The position numbers and the translations under genes are program-made. Under the pieces are notes generated by a model that ran no database searches, was not told where the DNA came from, and worked only from the letters and a program-made list of their open reading frames with translations. A stretch of DNA of 31,934 bases. Source: a virus. This document shows, in pieces, positions 7,759 through 14,820 of the stretch (within the stretch, counting starts at the first letter, position 1; each line of letters opens with the position of its first letter). The stretch is from IMG/VR virus record IMGVR_UViG_3300009684_001783, positions 1 to 31,934 of that record; one strand, given 5' to 3'.

Positions 7759-7787
7759 AATATAATAGAGAGTTACTTAAATTTCAA
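7759..7787 (-). promoter_or_regulatory. Promoter for dnaK
   Basis: Minus-strand TTGAAA (7782-7787), a 17-base spacer and TATATT (7759-7764), about 65 bases before the dnaK ATG. TTGAAA also resembles a heat-shock -35, but the -10 is of vegetative type, so sigma70-like control is the simpler reading. Confidence 0.5.
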
Positions 7788-7801
7788 TCACAACTGCATA
7801 A

Positions 7802-7882
7802 TTATTTGCAATTTTTATGCCATCTTATCAAATTTGTTTTGGTAGTAGATTTACCACAATATTGGCATGTTTCATATGGCAA
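7802..7882 (-). pseudogene. Orphan zinc-finger remnant, homing-endonuclease type
   Basis: Between the YcgN-like gene and dnaK a short minus-strand reading of about 26 residues, starting at a TTG at 7882, contains CQYCGKSTTKTNLIRWH followed by a spaced Cys (C-x2-C, then R-W-H and N-C-K). This C2HC module is the one often found at the C-terminus of phage HNH or GIY-YIG homing endonucleases. Here it is isolated, overlaps the end of the YcgN-like gene in another frame, and has no nuclease domain. The simplest reading is the scar of a lost endonuclease gene; a very small real protein cannot be excluded. Confidence 0.4.
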
Positions 7883-8312
7883 TAGTTTGCTCTAAATATT
7901 GAATTAACTGCATTATATTGATTTTATCCTCGTTGACTTCTACCCATCCAACAACACTGATTCCTGCTGCGTTTACAGAGGATCTAGTACCGCTTATCAA
8001 TGGATGCCAGTCGTACAGTGGTAGTCCATCTTTCAACAGTTTGTATGCACAAGTTTTAGGCAGTAAGCCAGGCGTGTCAATGGCATCTATGGTAATTTTT
8101 ACACAGTTTTTAACACGCTGTTGTCTATTGTCATAATCAGTACACCGGGCAGTTTTAACATCCAGTAGTTTGCATGCCACTCTACAGCTTTTGACTTCGT
8201 TGTCTCGCCATGCTTTGACCAAGCAACAGCGGCCGCAACCATCGCAGAGGCTATCCCACTGCGACTCAGTCATAGACTCAAGCGGCGTTGTTTCCCACCA
8301 ATTGTCCGTCAC
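7872..8312 (-). CDS. YcgN/UPF0260-like CxxCxxCC metal-binding protein
   Basis: Encodes 146 residues with the GTG start at 8312, whose bases overlap the upstream TGA (GTGA); a longer start at 8327 is possible. The product follows the UPF0260/YcgN layout: WW...MTESQWDSLCDGCGRCC, then VACKLLD, RCTDY, an R-x-x-V-x-x-C segment, LPKTCAYKL, and WHPLISGT with an AGISV patch. The clustered cysteines probably bind iron or zinc. The length is close to that of the bacterial protein (about 150). The function of bacterial YcgN is not firmly known. Its presence in a phage-like region, next to an SGNH hydrolase, suggests host-gene capture. Confidence 0.85.
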   Translation of the reverse strand: MTDNWWETTPLESMTESQWDSLCDGCGRCCLVKAWRDNEVKSCRVACKLLDVKTARCTDYDNRQQRVKNCVKITIDAIDTPGLLPKTCAYKLLKDGLPLYDWHPLISGTRSSVNAAGISVVGWVEVNEDKINIMQLIQYLEQTIAI

Positions 8313-8971
8313 GGTAGATCGAACCACTTGCCAACATCAGTCTTTATTAGACTAGACATACTATCAGCAACAGCAGCATTTAATTGTACAGACATGTGAT
8401 TTTCGTTCATATCTGTTAGGTTTATCCCGTGCCTTGTTATAAGATCGAATAGAGGTTCTCTGCAACACGGCCCGCTAGCAAACTCAGTTGTGGTACATTC
8501 CGCAGGGAAGCAGTGAAAATGATATACCTTCTTGTGCGGATTAGACGATATATGTTGTGCAAGTATTTCATCACATTTCTTTATGATTAATTCATGCACC
8601 AGTTCGTGGTATGGTTGGTGGTAGAGATATTTGAAGTAACTAAGACCTGCATTCCATAGATCAGCATCTGGAAAGCTATTGCTATCATGTGACAACATAC
8701 CTTGTAAGCCACGTTTTTCAAAATCAAAACAACTGCTGGTGTTTAACGGATATAGCTGGCTATTGTATAACCTGCGATGATCAGTATACAACATGAAATA
8801 CATGTCAGCATCATACAGATGCGTCATTAAATCAAAGTATGCTTGACCAATGCTTGTGCCGCCGTGACCACGACAGCTGATTTCAGCACCAATGTTTTTT
8901 GCTAAAATATCTGTCCAGCTATAATCTCGATTGCTACTGCAAAAGCTATCGCCTATGAATGCTACCTTCAT
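8309..8971 (-). CDS. SGNH/GDSL-like hydrolase
   Basis: Encodes 220 residues. The N-terminal FIGDSFCSS contains the block-I GDS nucleophile; RGHGGTSIGQAY fits the block-II Gly region; and ENHMSVQLN near the end fits the block-V His (usually D-x-x-H). An oxyanion-type Asn region is not obvious. SGNH enzymes remove acyl groups from lipids or glycans, and many phages carry them as tail or envelope esterases. No signal peptide is seen. No clear ribosome site precedes the ATG. Family call moderately confident. Confidence 0.7.
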   Translation of the reverse strand: MKVAFIGDSFCSSNRDYSWTDILAKNIGAEISCRGHGGTSIGQAYFDLMTHLYDADMYFMLYTDHRRLYNSQLYPLNTSSCFDFEKRGLQGMLSHDSNSFPDADLWNAGLSYFKYLYHQPYHELVHELIIKKCDEILAQHISSNPHKKVYHFHCFPAECTTTEFASGPCCREPLFDLITRHGINLTDMNENHMSVQLNAAVADSMSSLIKTDVGKWFDLP

Positions 8972-8987
8972 ACTATATCACTGCTTA

Positions 8988-9440
8988 TTAAGCATAGCTG
9001 CTGAGGTCTACTGGTCGCATGCGTATAATTGGCGTAGGTTCTGCTGGCGGTTCGCCCTTGCTAATACCATTATGTACATGGTTCATACCGTATATGACTT
9101 TGCCCCATACAGTGTAGTTGTTGTCTAGGAACCGTGCATCGCCGAAGCAGATGAAAAATTGATCACTTGCACTGTTTGGATCGTTGGTACGGGCCATGCT
9201 GCAAATGCCTTCCAAGTGAGGCACGTCGTTAAACTCTGCTTCTAGCTGCGGCAATGCTTTTTGAGTCCATCCACCTTGTGCCATAAAGCCTTGAATAACA
9301 CGGTGAAATACTGTACCGTCATACATGCCTTCTGTTGCTTGCGATAGTATTTGTGCAACGTGCTTGGGTGCTTTGTCCGGATAGCATTCTATTAGTACAG
9401 TGCCAGATGGCAAGTCCATTTTGATAATAGGTTTGTTCAC
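8988..9440 (-). CDS. Cyclophilin-type peptidyl-prolyl isomerase
   Basis: Encodes 150 residues from a GTG start with AGGAGAACGCT upstream. The cyclophilin core is clear: VFHRVIQGFMAQGG (44-57, with catalytic Arg47), SMARTNDPNSASDQFFICFGD (about 81-101) and NNYTVWGKVIYGM. It is a cytoplasmic single-domain form with no signal peptide. It catalyses cis-trans isomerisation of prolyl bonds and would act with the Hsp70, Hsp20, ClpS and ClpX genes around it. Phage-encoded cyclophilin is uncommon but plausible. Confidence 0.92.
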   Translation of the reverse strand: MNKPIIKMDLPSGTVLIECYPDKAPKHVAQILSQATEGMYDGTVFHRVIQGFMAQGGWTQKALPQLEAEFNDVPHLEGICSMARTNDPNSASDQFFICFGDARFLDNNYTVWGKVIYGMNHVHNGISKGEPPAEPTPIIRMRPVDLSSYA

Positions 9441-9492
9441 AGCGTTCTCCTGTTGTGTTTTATACAGTATAACACCATTATTACAAATAACA

Positions 9493-9516
9493 AAAAAGGT
9501 CCCGAAAGACCTTTTT
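9493..9516 (-). terminator. Intrinsic terminator after clpS
   Basis: AAAAAGGTC (9493-9501) pairs with GACCTTTTT (9508-9516) over a 6-base loop; the minus-strand copy also ends in a run of T. It lies between the ClpS gene and the cyclophilin gene and can work in both directions because of its A/T flanks. Confidence 0.8.
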
Positions 9517-9552
9517 GTAGCTGACAGAAGTTTCTAAAATTTCTATTCTAGC

Positions 9553-9864
9553 TTATTCCACAGGAGTCATATCTGCCACAAGCGGATAACCATTTTTACG
9601 TGCAATGGCAATGGTTTCGTCGCGCTTTTGTGTTGCAACCTCGTGACTGTAAGTACCAGCAATACCACGGTCATTGTTGTGAATATTCATCATAATATCT
9701 TGTGCTTCTTCAAAGCTGCGATGGAATATCTGCATCAACACAAGTACAACAAACTCCATACTGGTTTGGTCATCATTAAGCAACCATACATTCCACATAC
9801 GTGGCGGACTAAGAGTGACTTTGTCTACCACTGTAACTACTGTATCTGTTTTAATGTTTGCCAT
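9553..9864 (-). CDS. clpS: ClpS N-end-rule protease adaptor
   Basis: Encodes 103 residues, starting at ATG with TAGGAG upstream. The ClpS core is complete: WNVWLLNDDQTSMEFVVLVL (24-43), IMMNIHNNDRGIAGTY and EVATQKRDETIAIARKNGYPL. Residues lining the N-degron pocket in E. coli ClpS (Asn34, Asp35, Asp36, Thr38, Met40, His66) are matched here by Asn30, Asp31, Asp32, Thr34, Met36 and His62. In bacteria ClpS hands N-degron substrates to ClpAP. No ClpA is in this window, so the phage ClpS would presumably act through host ClpA. It sits between Hsp20 and cyclophilin, each in its own terminator-bounded unit. Confidence 0.93.
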   Translation of the reverse strand: MANIKTDTVVTVVDKVTLSPPRMWNVWLLNDDQTSMEFVVLVLMQIFHRSFEEAQDIMMNIHNNDRGIAGTYSHEVATQKRDETIAIARKNGYPLVADMTPVE

Positions 9865-9890
9865 GTAAACTCCTATGTGTGTTAAAGTAT

Positions 9891-9918
9891 GCAGTTGACC
9901 TGTTGTAAGGTCAACTGC
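9891..9918 (-). terminator. Hairpin terminator after hsp20
   Basis: GCAGTTGACC (9891-9900) pairs perfectly with GGTCAACTGC (9909-9918) over an 8-base loop. It follows the hsp20 stop at 9928 on the minus strand and is followed by an A/T-rich but not T-only stretch. Confidence 0.65.
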
Positions 9919-9927
9919 TGTAGTCGA

Positions 9928-10401
9928 TTAAACTTGATCAGTGTTGACCTTTACATCAACAACATTGTTGGTGGTAATGGGTATGTTAATACCTTTTGCA
10001 GGTTCTGGTACTTCACGCAGCAATTCGATAATCAACAATCCGTCTTCGAGTTTAGCAGAAATCACTTTGATATGTTCTGCAAGTGTAAACTGTCGTTCAA
10101 AATCTCGTGCAGCAATACCGCGATGTATCCAGTTTCGTTCAGCCTGTTCATCTGCTTTGCTGCCTTTGACACTTAGAATACGATCATTGGTAATATTGAT
10201 ATCCAACTCGCCAAGTTTAAAACCTGCAACTGCAAGCTCTAACTTGTACACGCCGTTGTCGTGAATCAAATTATACGGCGGATATGTGGCGGGATTGCTT
10301 GTAACTCTTGCCATCATAGGCTCAAAGCCTATTGCAAAACGATTGAAATCTCTAAAAAGATCTTCCATAGAATTAATAACTGTAGATGGTAATTGACGCA
10401 T
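9928..10401 (-). CDS. Small heat-shock protein Hsp20 (IbpA-like)
   Basis: Encodes 157 residues, with a very strong ribosome site (TAGGAGGTATAAC) before ATG. The alpha-crystallin domain is clear: YPPYNLIHDNGVYKLELAVAGF, LDINITNDRILSVKG, RNWIHRGIAARDFERQFTLAEH, then ISAKLEDGLLIIELLREVPE. The GINIPI tail has an I-x-I element used for oligomer packing. It is an ATP-independent holdase that keeps unfolded proteins soluble. Hsp20 genes are known in T4-like cyanophages, so this fits a related phage. The promoter and hairpins just upstream (10437-10492) suggest regulated expression. Confidence 0.95.
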   Translation of the reverse strand: MRQLPSTVINSMEDLFRDFNRFAIGFEPMMARVTSNPATYPPYNLIHDNGVYKLELAVAGFKLGELDINITNDRILSVKGSKADEQAERNWIHRGIAARDFERQFTLAEHIKVISAKLEDGLLIIELLREVPEPAKGINIPITTNNVVDVKVNTDQV

Positions 10402-10436
10402 GTTATACCTCCTAATCTAGCGAAGCACTACCTTAC

Positions 10437-10492
10437 GTGGGCCCCGTAGGCACCCACACACTATATTTAATAGCATGTGGGTGTTTTGTCAA
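10437..10492 (-). promoter_or_regulatory. hsp20 promoter overlapping competing hairpins
   Basis: On the minus strand TTGACA (10487-10492) and TAAATA (10464-10469) are 17 bases apart. An inverted repeat CACCCACA (10451-10458) with TGTGGGTG (10476-10483) spans the -10 box. A second hairpin, GTGGG (10437-10441) with CCCAC (10452-10456), shares the left arm, so the two structures exclude each other. The first would also fold at the end of the clpX transcript; the second would lie at the 5' end of the hsp20 leader. Confidence 0.45.
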
Positions 10493-10495
10493 GAT

Positions 10496-11749
10496 TCAGT
10501 TGGCAGCTTCTGCGGATTTGTTGTATACCTTCAACGGCTCGCAGCGATCATTTGCAACGTCTTCGGTAATAACAATACGGCGTACACCGTCATGCGATAG
10601 TGTAGGCAGTTCGAACTGCATACGTAGTAAAACTTTTTCAAGAATACTACGCAATCCACGAGCACCTGTTTTACGCTCCATTGCTTGTTTTGCAATAGCA
10701 TGAAGTGCATCGGGCTGGAATTCCAAGTCAACTCCATCAAGTCCAAACATTTTTTGGTACTGTTTGACAATTGCGCTCTTGGGTTCGGTAAGAATGTTTA
10801 CCAAATCTTCTTCCTTCAAATCGCAGAACGGCACCATAACAGGTATGCGTCCAATCAATTCAGGAATAAGACCAAACTTGATAAGGTCTTCTTGCCGAGT
10901 TTGAGAAATCAAATCAAACGTGTCTTTGTCGCTGATAGTTTGGCTGCTAAGAGTTGCACCAAATCCAATACCACTGCCTTTATCCAATCGCTTGTTGATG
11001 ATGTCAGTGAGTCCAACAAATGCACCGCCCAGAATAAACATGATATTCTTGGTGTTGATCATAATAAATTCACCATGCGGATTCTTACGACCACCAGTGG
11101 GCGGTACTTTGACATCGCAGCCTTCGATCATTTTCAGCAGGGCTTGTTGTACGCCTTCGCCGCTTACGTCACGTGTGATGCTGCTGTTCTCACTCTTGCG
11201 ACCTTTTTTATCAATTTCGTCGATGTAAACAATGCCGCGTTCGGTTTTTTCAATGTCTTGGTCTGCTGCTTGATACAGTCGTGCAATTGCTTCTTCTACA
11301 TCAAGACCAACATAACCACTTTCAGTCAAGCTGGTAGCATCAATAATGACCATGGGTACATCCAGCAGTTTTGCAGCTTGCTGAATAATGTAGGTCTTAC
11401 CAACACCAGTAGGCCCGATAAACATAAGGTTTGTCTTGTCGATCTCTACACCGTCGATAATGGAATTATCAACACGTTTCATGTGCGAATAGATTGCAAC
11501 ACTCAACATCATCTTGGCTTGATGTTGTCCAACCATTCGCTCATCCAAATATTCCATAATTCTCTGTGGTGTCAGTTGTGTAGGATTGGACTTTGGCGGT
11601 ACAAATTCCTCTTTTAGTACACCGTGGCACAGTTCCACGCATTCGTTACATATATAAACGTCATTACCGCTGATTAGCTTATTGACTTCGTTTTGGTTCT
11701 TGCCGCAGAAACTGCAAGAAACGGTAGGACGTGAAGTATCCCGGCCCAT
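10496..11749 (-). CDS. clpX: ATP-dependent Clp protease ATP-binding subunit ClpX
   Basis: Encodes 417 residues, full length (E. coli 424). The zinc-binding domain has Cys12, Cys15, Cys34 and Cys37. Walker A GPTGVGKT is at 112-119, the pore-1 loop GYVG at 145-148, Walker B with DEID at 177-180, and the sensor and C-terminal domain regions follow (KTGARGLRS). The IGF loop that docks on ClpP is intact (261-263, in GSGIGFGA), so the protein should engage a ClpP peptidase. No ClpP gene is in the window, making host ClpP the likely partner. It begins 3 bases after the upstream gene with GAGGG as ribosome site. It could redirect host proteolysis or act as an unfoldase on phage complexes. Confidence 0.97.
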   Translation of the reverse strand: MGRDTSRPTVSCSFCGKNQNEVNKLISGNDVYICNECVELCHGVLKEEFVPPKSNPTQLTPQRIMEYLDERMVGQHQAKMMLSVAIYSHMKRVDNSIIDGVEIDKTNLMFIGPTGVGKTYIIQQAAKLLDVPMVIIDATSLTESGYVGLDVEEAIARLYQAADQDIEKTERGIVYIDEIDKKGRKSENSSITRDVSGEGVQQALLKMIEGCDVKVPPTGGRKNPHGEFIMINTKNIMFILGGAFVGLTDIINKRLDKGSGIGFGATLSSQTISDKDTFDLISQTRQEDLIKFGLIPELIGRIPVMVPFCDLKEEDLVNILTEPKSAIVKQYQKMFGLDGVDLEFQPDALHAIAKQAMERKTGARGLRSILEKVLLRMQFELPTLSHDGVRRIVITEDVANDRCEPLKVYNKSAEAAN

Positions 11750-11752
11750 GTG

Positions 11753-13531
11753 TTAACCCTCTGTTTTTTTATTTGCGAATTGTTGTAGTCTACGCTGATA
11801 TAACTCTTTCAGTCTATCAAGAAATTCAGCTGCTGTCTTTCGTTTAGTGCCTACAACTGGTAGCTGATCTATCAGTTGCCATTCTAACTTTCCATCTTCT
11901 GATATTACAGGTGATTTGCTTGCATTGTCAAGATCGTCTTCAACTACCGGCAGTCGTACTACGGGTTCTTCATCAACTGGTGTTTGGGTTTCCTCTACTA
12001 TTGTCAAGTTAGCAGTCGCACTATCAAACGAAATAGTAAGATTGCGAGGTTCAACATTGTTGGTTTGAACTGTTTTATTTAAAAATTGTTCAAACTCAAC
12101 ACGTTCAGCTTCTGTTAAATCGCCAAATACTTCTTTGGTTTCTGTTTGTACTGCGGTAGGAGCGGGCTCTTCGTTTACTGGTACATCTTTTGGCGTTTGG
12201 TGCTGTGGCCGAATTGGGTAACTCGGTGCAGTTTCTGGTTGAGCAGGTGCGGGTGTTGGCGTTTGATGCTGTGGTCGAATCTGAAAACTACGAGCAAACG
12301 GTGCAGTTTCTGGTTGAGCAGATGCGGGTGTTGGTGTGGGTGTGTTTACAAGTTTTGCAGATTCCAGCTTGCGTGTACGGTGTTCAGCAAGACCTTGGTT
12401 AGCAGCAATCAACATCAACAATGCCAGAGGATCAAATACTACGATGATCAGCATGATGATCCATCTAACTGCATGTTCTAGCAGATTTTGATCAACTGTA
12501 TCTCCATACAATGCCTGTGCAATATATTTGATAGGACCAGTCTCTGCTTCTAGCTTGCGACCTTCTGTCTCCAACGTAAATTTGTCAGCATTGAGTGTTT
12601 CTATCTTTGCTTCAGCAGCTTTAACAACTGCGGTCTGTGTATCAATATCAGACTGTATTTTAGTAGTGTCACTGCCTTGTGACAACTTGGCAGTAAGCTG
12701 ATCTATTACATCGCGTGTTTGTTTGATATCGTCTTCAACTTTACTGCGCAGTCTGGTTATCTCAGCCTTGGCAGCAATAACCACTGGATCAGGGGCCTGT
12801 CGCATAACATCAATCTGTGCTAGCAGATCAGACTTTTGTTTGGCCAGTTCATCTCTTGCAGCTTTTTGTTCTGTTTGTTTGGCCTGCGCCTTGGTTGCAT
12901 ACTTTTGATCAATCAAACTCTTGATGATTGCATCTAAGTTAGACACCTGCTTATCTACGTCGTCAATTTGACTTTGTATGCTACCGACACGCAGTTCTAC
13001 CTTGGCAATAGCGTCGTCGATTATCTTCTGCTGCTCATCAATTTGAGGCTGTACACGACTATTGGCACTGGCAATGACCTTATTGGCATCGTCAATGCGG
13101 GCACTGATTGCAGCATTGCCAGCTTCGTCACCTTTGCCGGCATTGGCCATTTTCTGCTTGGCACTGGCAATGGTTGCAGTTTGCTGATCAATTTCTTGAG
13201 TGATGCGCAGTATCTTGGCCTGTTGTTCGGCATTGGCAGCAGCTTGTTCCACGTGGGCTTTGCTAAGAAAACCAAAGATACCCAAGCTGGTAATAAACAT
13301 CAACACAATTACTGCGCCTGTTAGATAGCTTCTTAACAGAAACGGTGTTTTTTGCCAGTTGTTATACAGCCAGCTAGCTGTGATAACCTTACTGGTTTCC
13401 AGTGTACCGGCCATAATCAGCACTGGAATAAATGCACTGCTGAATATGGTAGTTAATCCGATAACACTATAATAGCCTGCAACGCAGCTTAGCGATACCG
13501 CAGCTATAAACATGAGTATGGTGGACAACAT
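11753..13531 (-). CDS. Polytopic membrane protein with long coiled coil
   Basis: Encodes 592 residues. Hydrophobic helices are at about 3-25, 27-42 and 70-90, followed by a long Gln/Lys/Glu/Ala-rich coiled coil (about 92-330), another membrane helix (354-377), and a Pro/Thr-rich cytoplasmic or periplasmic tail with a tandem repeat (IRPQHQTP ... AQPETAP). The tail ends in a short basic segment (FLDRLKELYQRRLQQF). This layout is one I associate with unnamed membrane proteins of T4-like marine phages. The arrangement could sense or brace the inner membrane; no enzymatic motif is visible. It is the first gene of the clpX transcript, with a good promoter at 13557-13584 and AAGGAATTATTA as ribosome site. 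Confidence 0.85.
   Translation of the reverse strand: MLSTILMFIAAVSLSCVAGYYSVIGLTTIFSSAFIPVLIMAGTLETSKVITASWLYNNWQKTPFLLRSYLTGAVIVLMFITSLGIFGFLSKAHVEQAAANAEQQAKILRITQEIDQQTATIASAKQKMANAGKGDEAGNAAISARIDDANKVIASANSRVQPQIDEQQKIIDDAIAKVELRVGSIQSQIDDVDKQVSNLDAIIKSLIDQKYATKAQAKQTEQKAARDELAKQKSDLLAQIDVMRQAPDPVVIAAKAEITRLRSKVEDDIKQTRDVIDQLTAKLSQGSDTTKIQSDIDTQTAVVKAAEAKIETLNADKFTLETEGRKLEAETGPIKYIAQALYGDTVDQNLLEHAVRWIIMLIIVVFDPLALLMLIAANQGLAEHRTRKLESAKLVNTPTPTPASAQPETAPFARSFQIRPQHQTPTPAPAQPETAPSYPIRPQHQTPKDVPVNEEPAPTAVQTETKEVFGDLTEAERVEFEQFLNKTVQTNNVEPRNLTISFDSATANLTIVEETQTPVDEEPVVRLPVVEDDLDNASKSPVISEDGKLEWQLIDQLPVVGTKRKTAAEFLDRLKELYQRRLQQFANKKTEG
12192..12332. repeat. Two-copy direct repeat in the coding tail
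   Basis: A unit of 66 bases (12192-12257) is repeated as 75 bases (12258-12332), the second with a 9-base insertion. The two encode the Pro/Gln-rich repeats AQPETAP...IRPQHQTP in the membrane protein's tail. The ends GGCGTTTG and GCGGGTGTT are shared. Probably a slippage or duplication product that lengthens a flexible linker. Confidence 0.75.
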
Positions 13532-13556
13532 TAATAATTCCTTAGGATAATTATCA

Positions 13557-13584
13557 ATTGTACTGCATAACTCAAATTTGTCAA
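13557..13584 (-). promoter_or_regulatory. Strong sigma70-like promoter for the membrane protein-clpX operon
   Basis: Minus-strand TTGACA (13579-13584), a 16-base spacer and TACAAT (13557-13562), about 25 bases before the ATG at 13531. It lies in the gap after the virion-like gene's stop at 13592. A perfect -35 and 5-of-6 -10 make it one of the best promoters in the window. Confidence 0.65.
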
Positions 13585-13591
13585 CAAGCTA

Positions 13592-14752
13592 TTAAGCGTA
13601 GGCTATTTGAGTAACCGACAAATTGTCTTCTACAACTGCAACATTGGATGCAATATCAATCGCAGCAGCAGTTACCTGTTGTGTAACTACCTGTACATCA
13701 TTGTACGCTACCATACTACCTGCAATAACTACATTGCTGTTCCAAATGCTGCGGTTACTGATCCAAGTACTCGTTAATGCACGAGCAATTAATCTTTCCA
13801 GTGCAGCAGGTCCAACTAGCTGAGTGTTTATAGCTTCTGGCTCACCGGCAACAGTATAAGTTACAAGCTGGTCAATGTGTTCAATACCAACTGTCCACGA
13901 CACTGTTGTTGGCGGCGTATTACCTGATGTGGTAGTACCTGTCATTGCAGTTGCGCCGTATACAGTTGCAGTCAGGTTGCTTTCTATATAGCTGGCAACA
14001 CCTGTCCAGCGCATATTACCCTGTTCAATTGCAGTAGCTTGTGCAAATGTCATGCTGGGTACATACACAGTAGATGCAGCAAATCCAAGATCAGATGCAG
14101 CACTGCCAGTATCTGTACCGATATAAATCGGTGAAAGGCTCAGGCTATTCAGCTGAATTTTATCAGCATATCTAGTTGCAACAACACCTGTTACACCGCT
14201 AACAGAATTGATAGTAGAGCATGCACCTGCCACAGTGAGTCCGCCAGATGTTGTAAATGTAATATTTGCGCCGTTGACTATAACAGTGTCATTGTTTCCC
14301 AGTGTAGTAAATGACCCACCATAGATTGGTGCTTTGTAAGAGAATGCGCCGACTGGGAATCCCAGTGTTGTAAGAGGAGTGCCGTTTACGTTTGCAAGTA
14401 CAATTGGCAATGTGCTTTGAGGCCATGCACTTTGCAACGTAACGTAACCACTGAAGTTAACACTGGCCATTACATTTGTGTATTGGTTCATCAAGTTAAA
14501 ACGATCTACAATTGCTGCAACGTTATCACCTGAATCAAACGGACCAATTATGTATCCGTTGCAGCTTAGCGTGTCGCCAGTTGTCATAGTTGGTGTTGCA
14601 TTGTAACTGGTCAATGCAACCATTGTGTGATATTGGTTACTGGTATATGGGGAAATGCCACCAGCAGTGGTCCCGGTCCCAGTATAATCTTTAGGGCTAG
14701 TTAGATTCCAGGTTACCCTGTAATAAGTAGGTGTTGGTTGAAAAGTTGCCAT
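13592..14752 (-). CDS. Probable virion structural protein
   Basis: Encodes 386 residues, rich in Thr, Ser, Val, Asn and Gly, with few Lys and almost no Cys. This composition and the beta-rich repeats (TTGDTLSCNGYIIG, NDTVIVNGANITFTTSGG, STINSVSGVTGVVA) are typical of phage tail or decoration proteins. A VAGEPEAI segment and LTSTWISNRSIWNSNVV are near the C-terminus. No homology can be named from sequence alone. It is preceded by GGAG 8 bases before ATG, and by a hairpin at 14765-14810 that contains a TAAATA box, which fits late expression. It is the only likely structural gene in the window. Confidence 0.6.
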   Translation of the reverse strand: MATFQPTPTYYRVTWNLTSPKDYTGTGTTAGGISPYTSNQYHTMVALTSYNATPTMTTGDTLSCNGYIIGPFDSGDNVAAIVDRFNLMNQYTNVMASVNFSGYVTLQSAWPQSTLPIVLANVNGTPLTTLGFPVGAFSYKAPIYGGSFTTLGNNDTVIVNGANITFTTSGGLTVAGACSTINSVSGVTGVVATRYADKIQLNSLSLSPIYIGTDTGSAASDLGFAASTVYVPSMTFAQATAIEQGNMRWTGVASYIESNLTATVYGATAMTGTTTSGNTPPTTVSWTVGIEHIDQLVTYTVAGEPEAINTQLVGPAALERLIARALTSTWISNRSIWNSNVVIAGSMVAYNDVQVVTQQVTAAAIDIASNVAVVEDNLSVTQIAYA

Positions 14753-14764
14753 CTAATGCTTCTC

Positions 14765-14810
14765 CGGGCTATGCTTGAATATTTAGCCAAAATGTCTACA
14801 GCATAGCCCG
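14765..14810 (-). promoter_or_regulatory. Hairpin with late-promoter-like box in its loop
   Basis: CGGGCTATGC (14765-14774) pairs perfectly with GCATAGCCCG (14801-14810) across a 26-base loop. The loop contains minus-strand GCTAAATA (6 of 8 to TATAAATA, the T4 late box; TAAATA at 14780-14785). The stem ends at the first base of the GGAG ribosome site of the virion-like gene. Transcripts from upstream would carry the whole hairpin, whereas transcripts started in the loop would have only the second arm. It may also end the QueD-like transcript. Confidence 0.5.
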
Positions 14811-14820
14811 TTGATATCGC

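Noticed and set aside
10464-10492. Heat-shock (sigma32-type) promoter before hsp20
   Set aside because: No CCCCAT-type -10 at the right spacing; the boxes fit a vegetative promoter better.
10685-11617. Long plus-strand open reading (310 codons) opposite clpX
   Set aside because: It is the antisense of a well-conserved clpX. Its translation is rich in Cys, Phe and Asn without any motif, and no ribosome site or promoter supports it.
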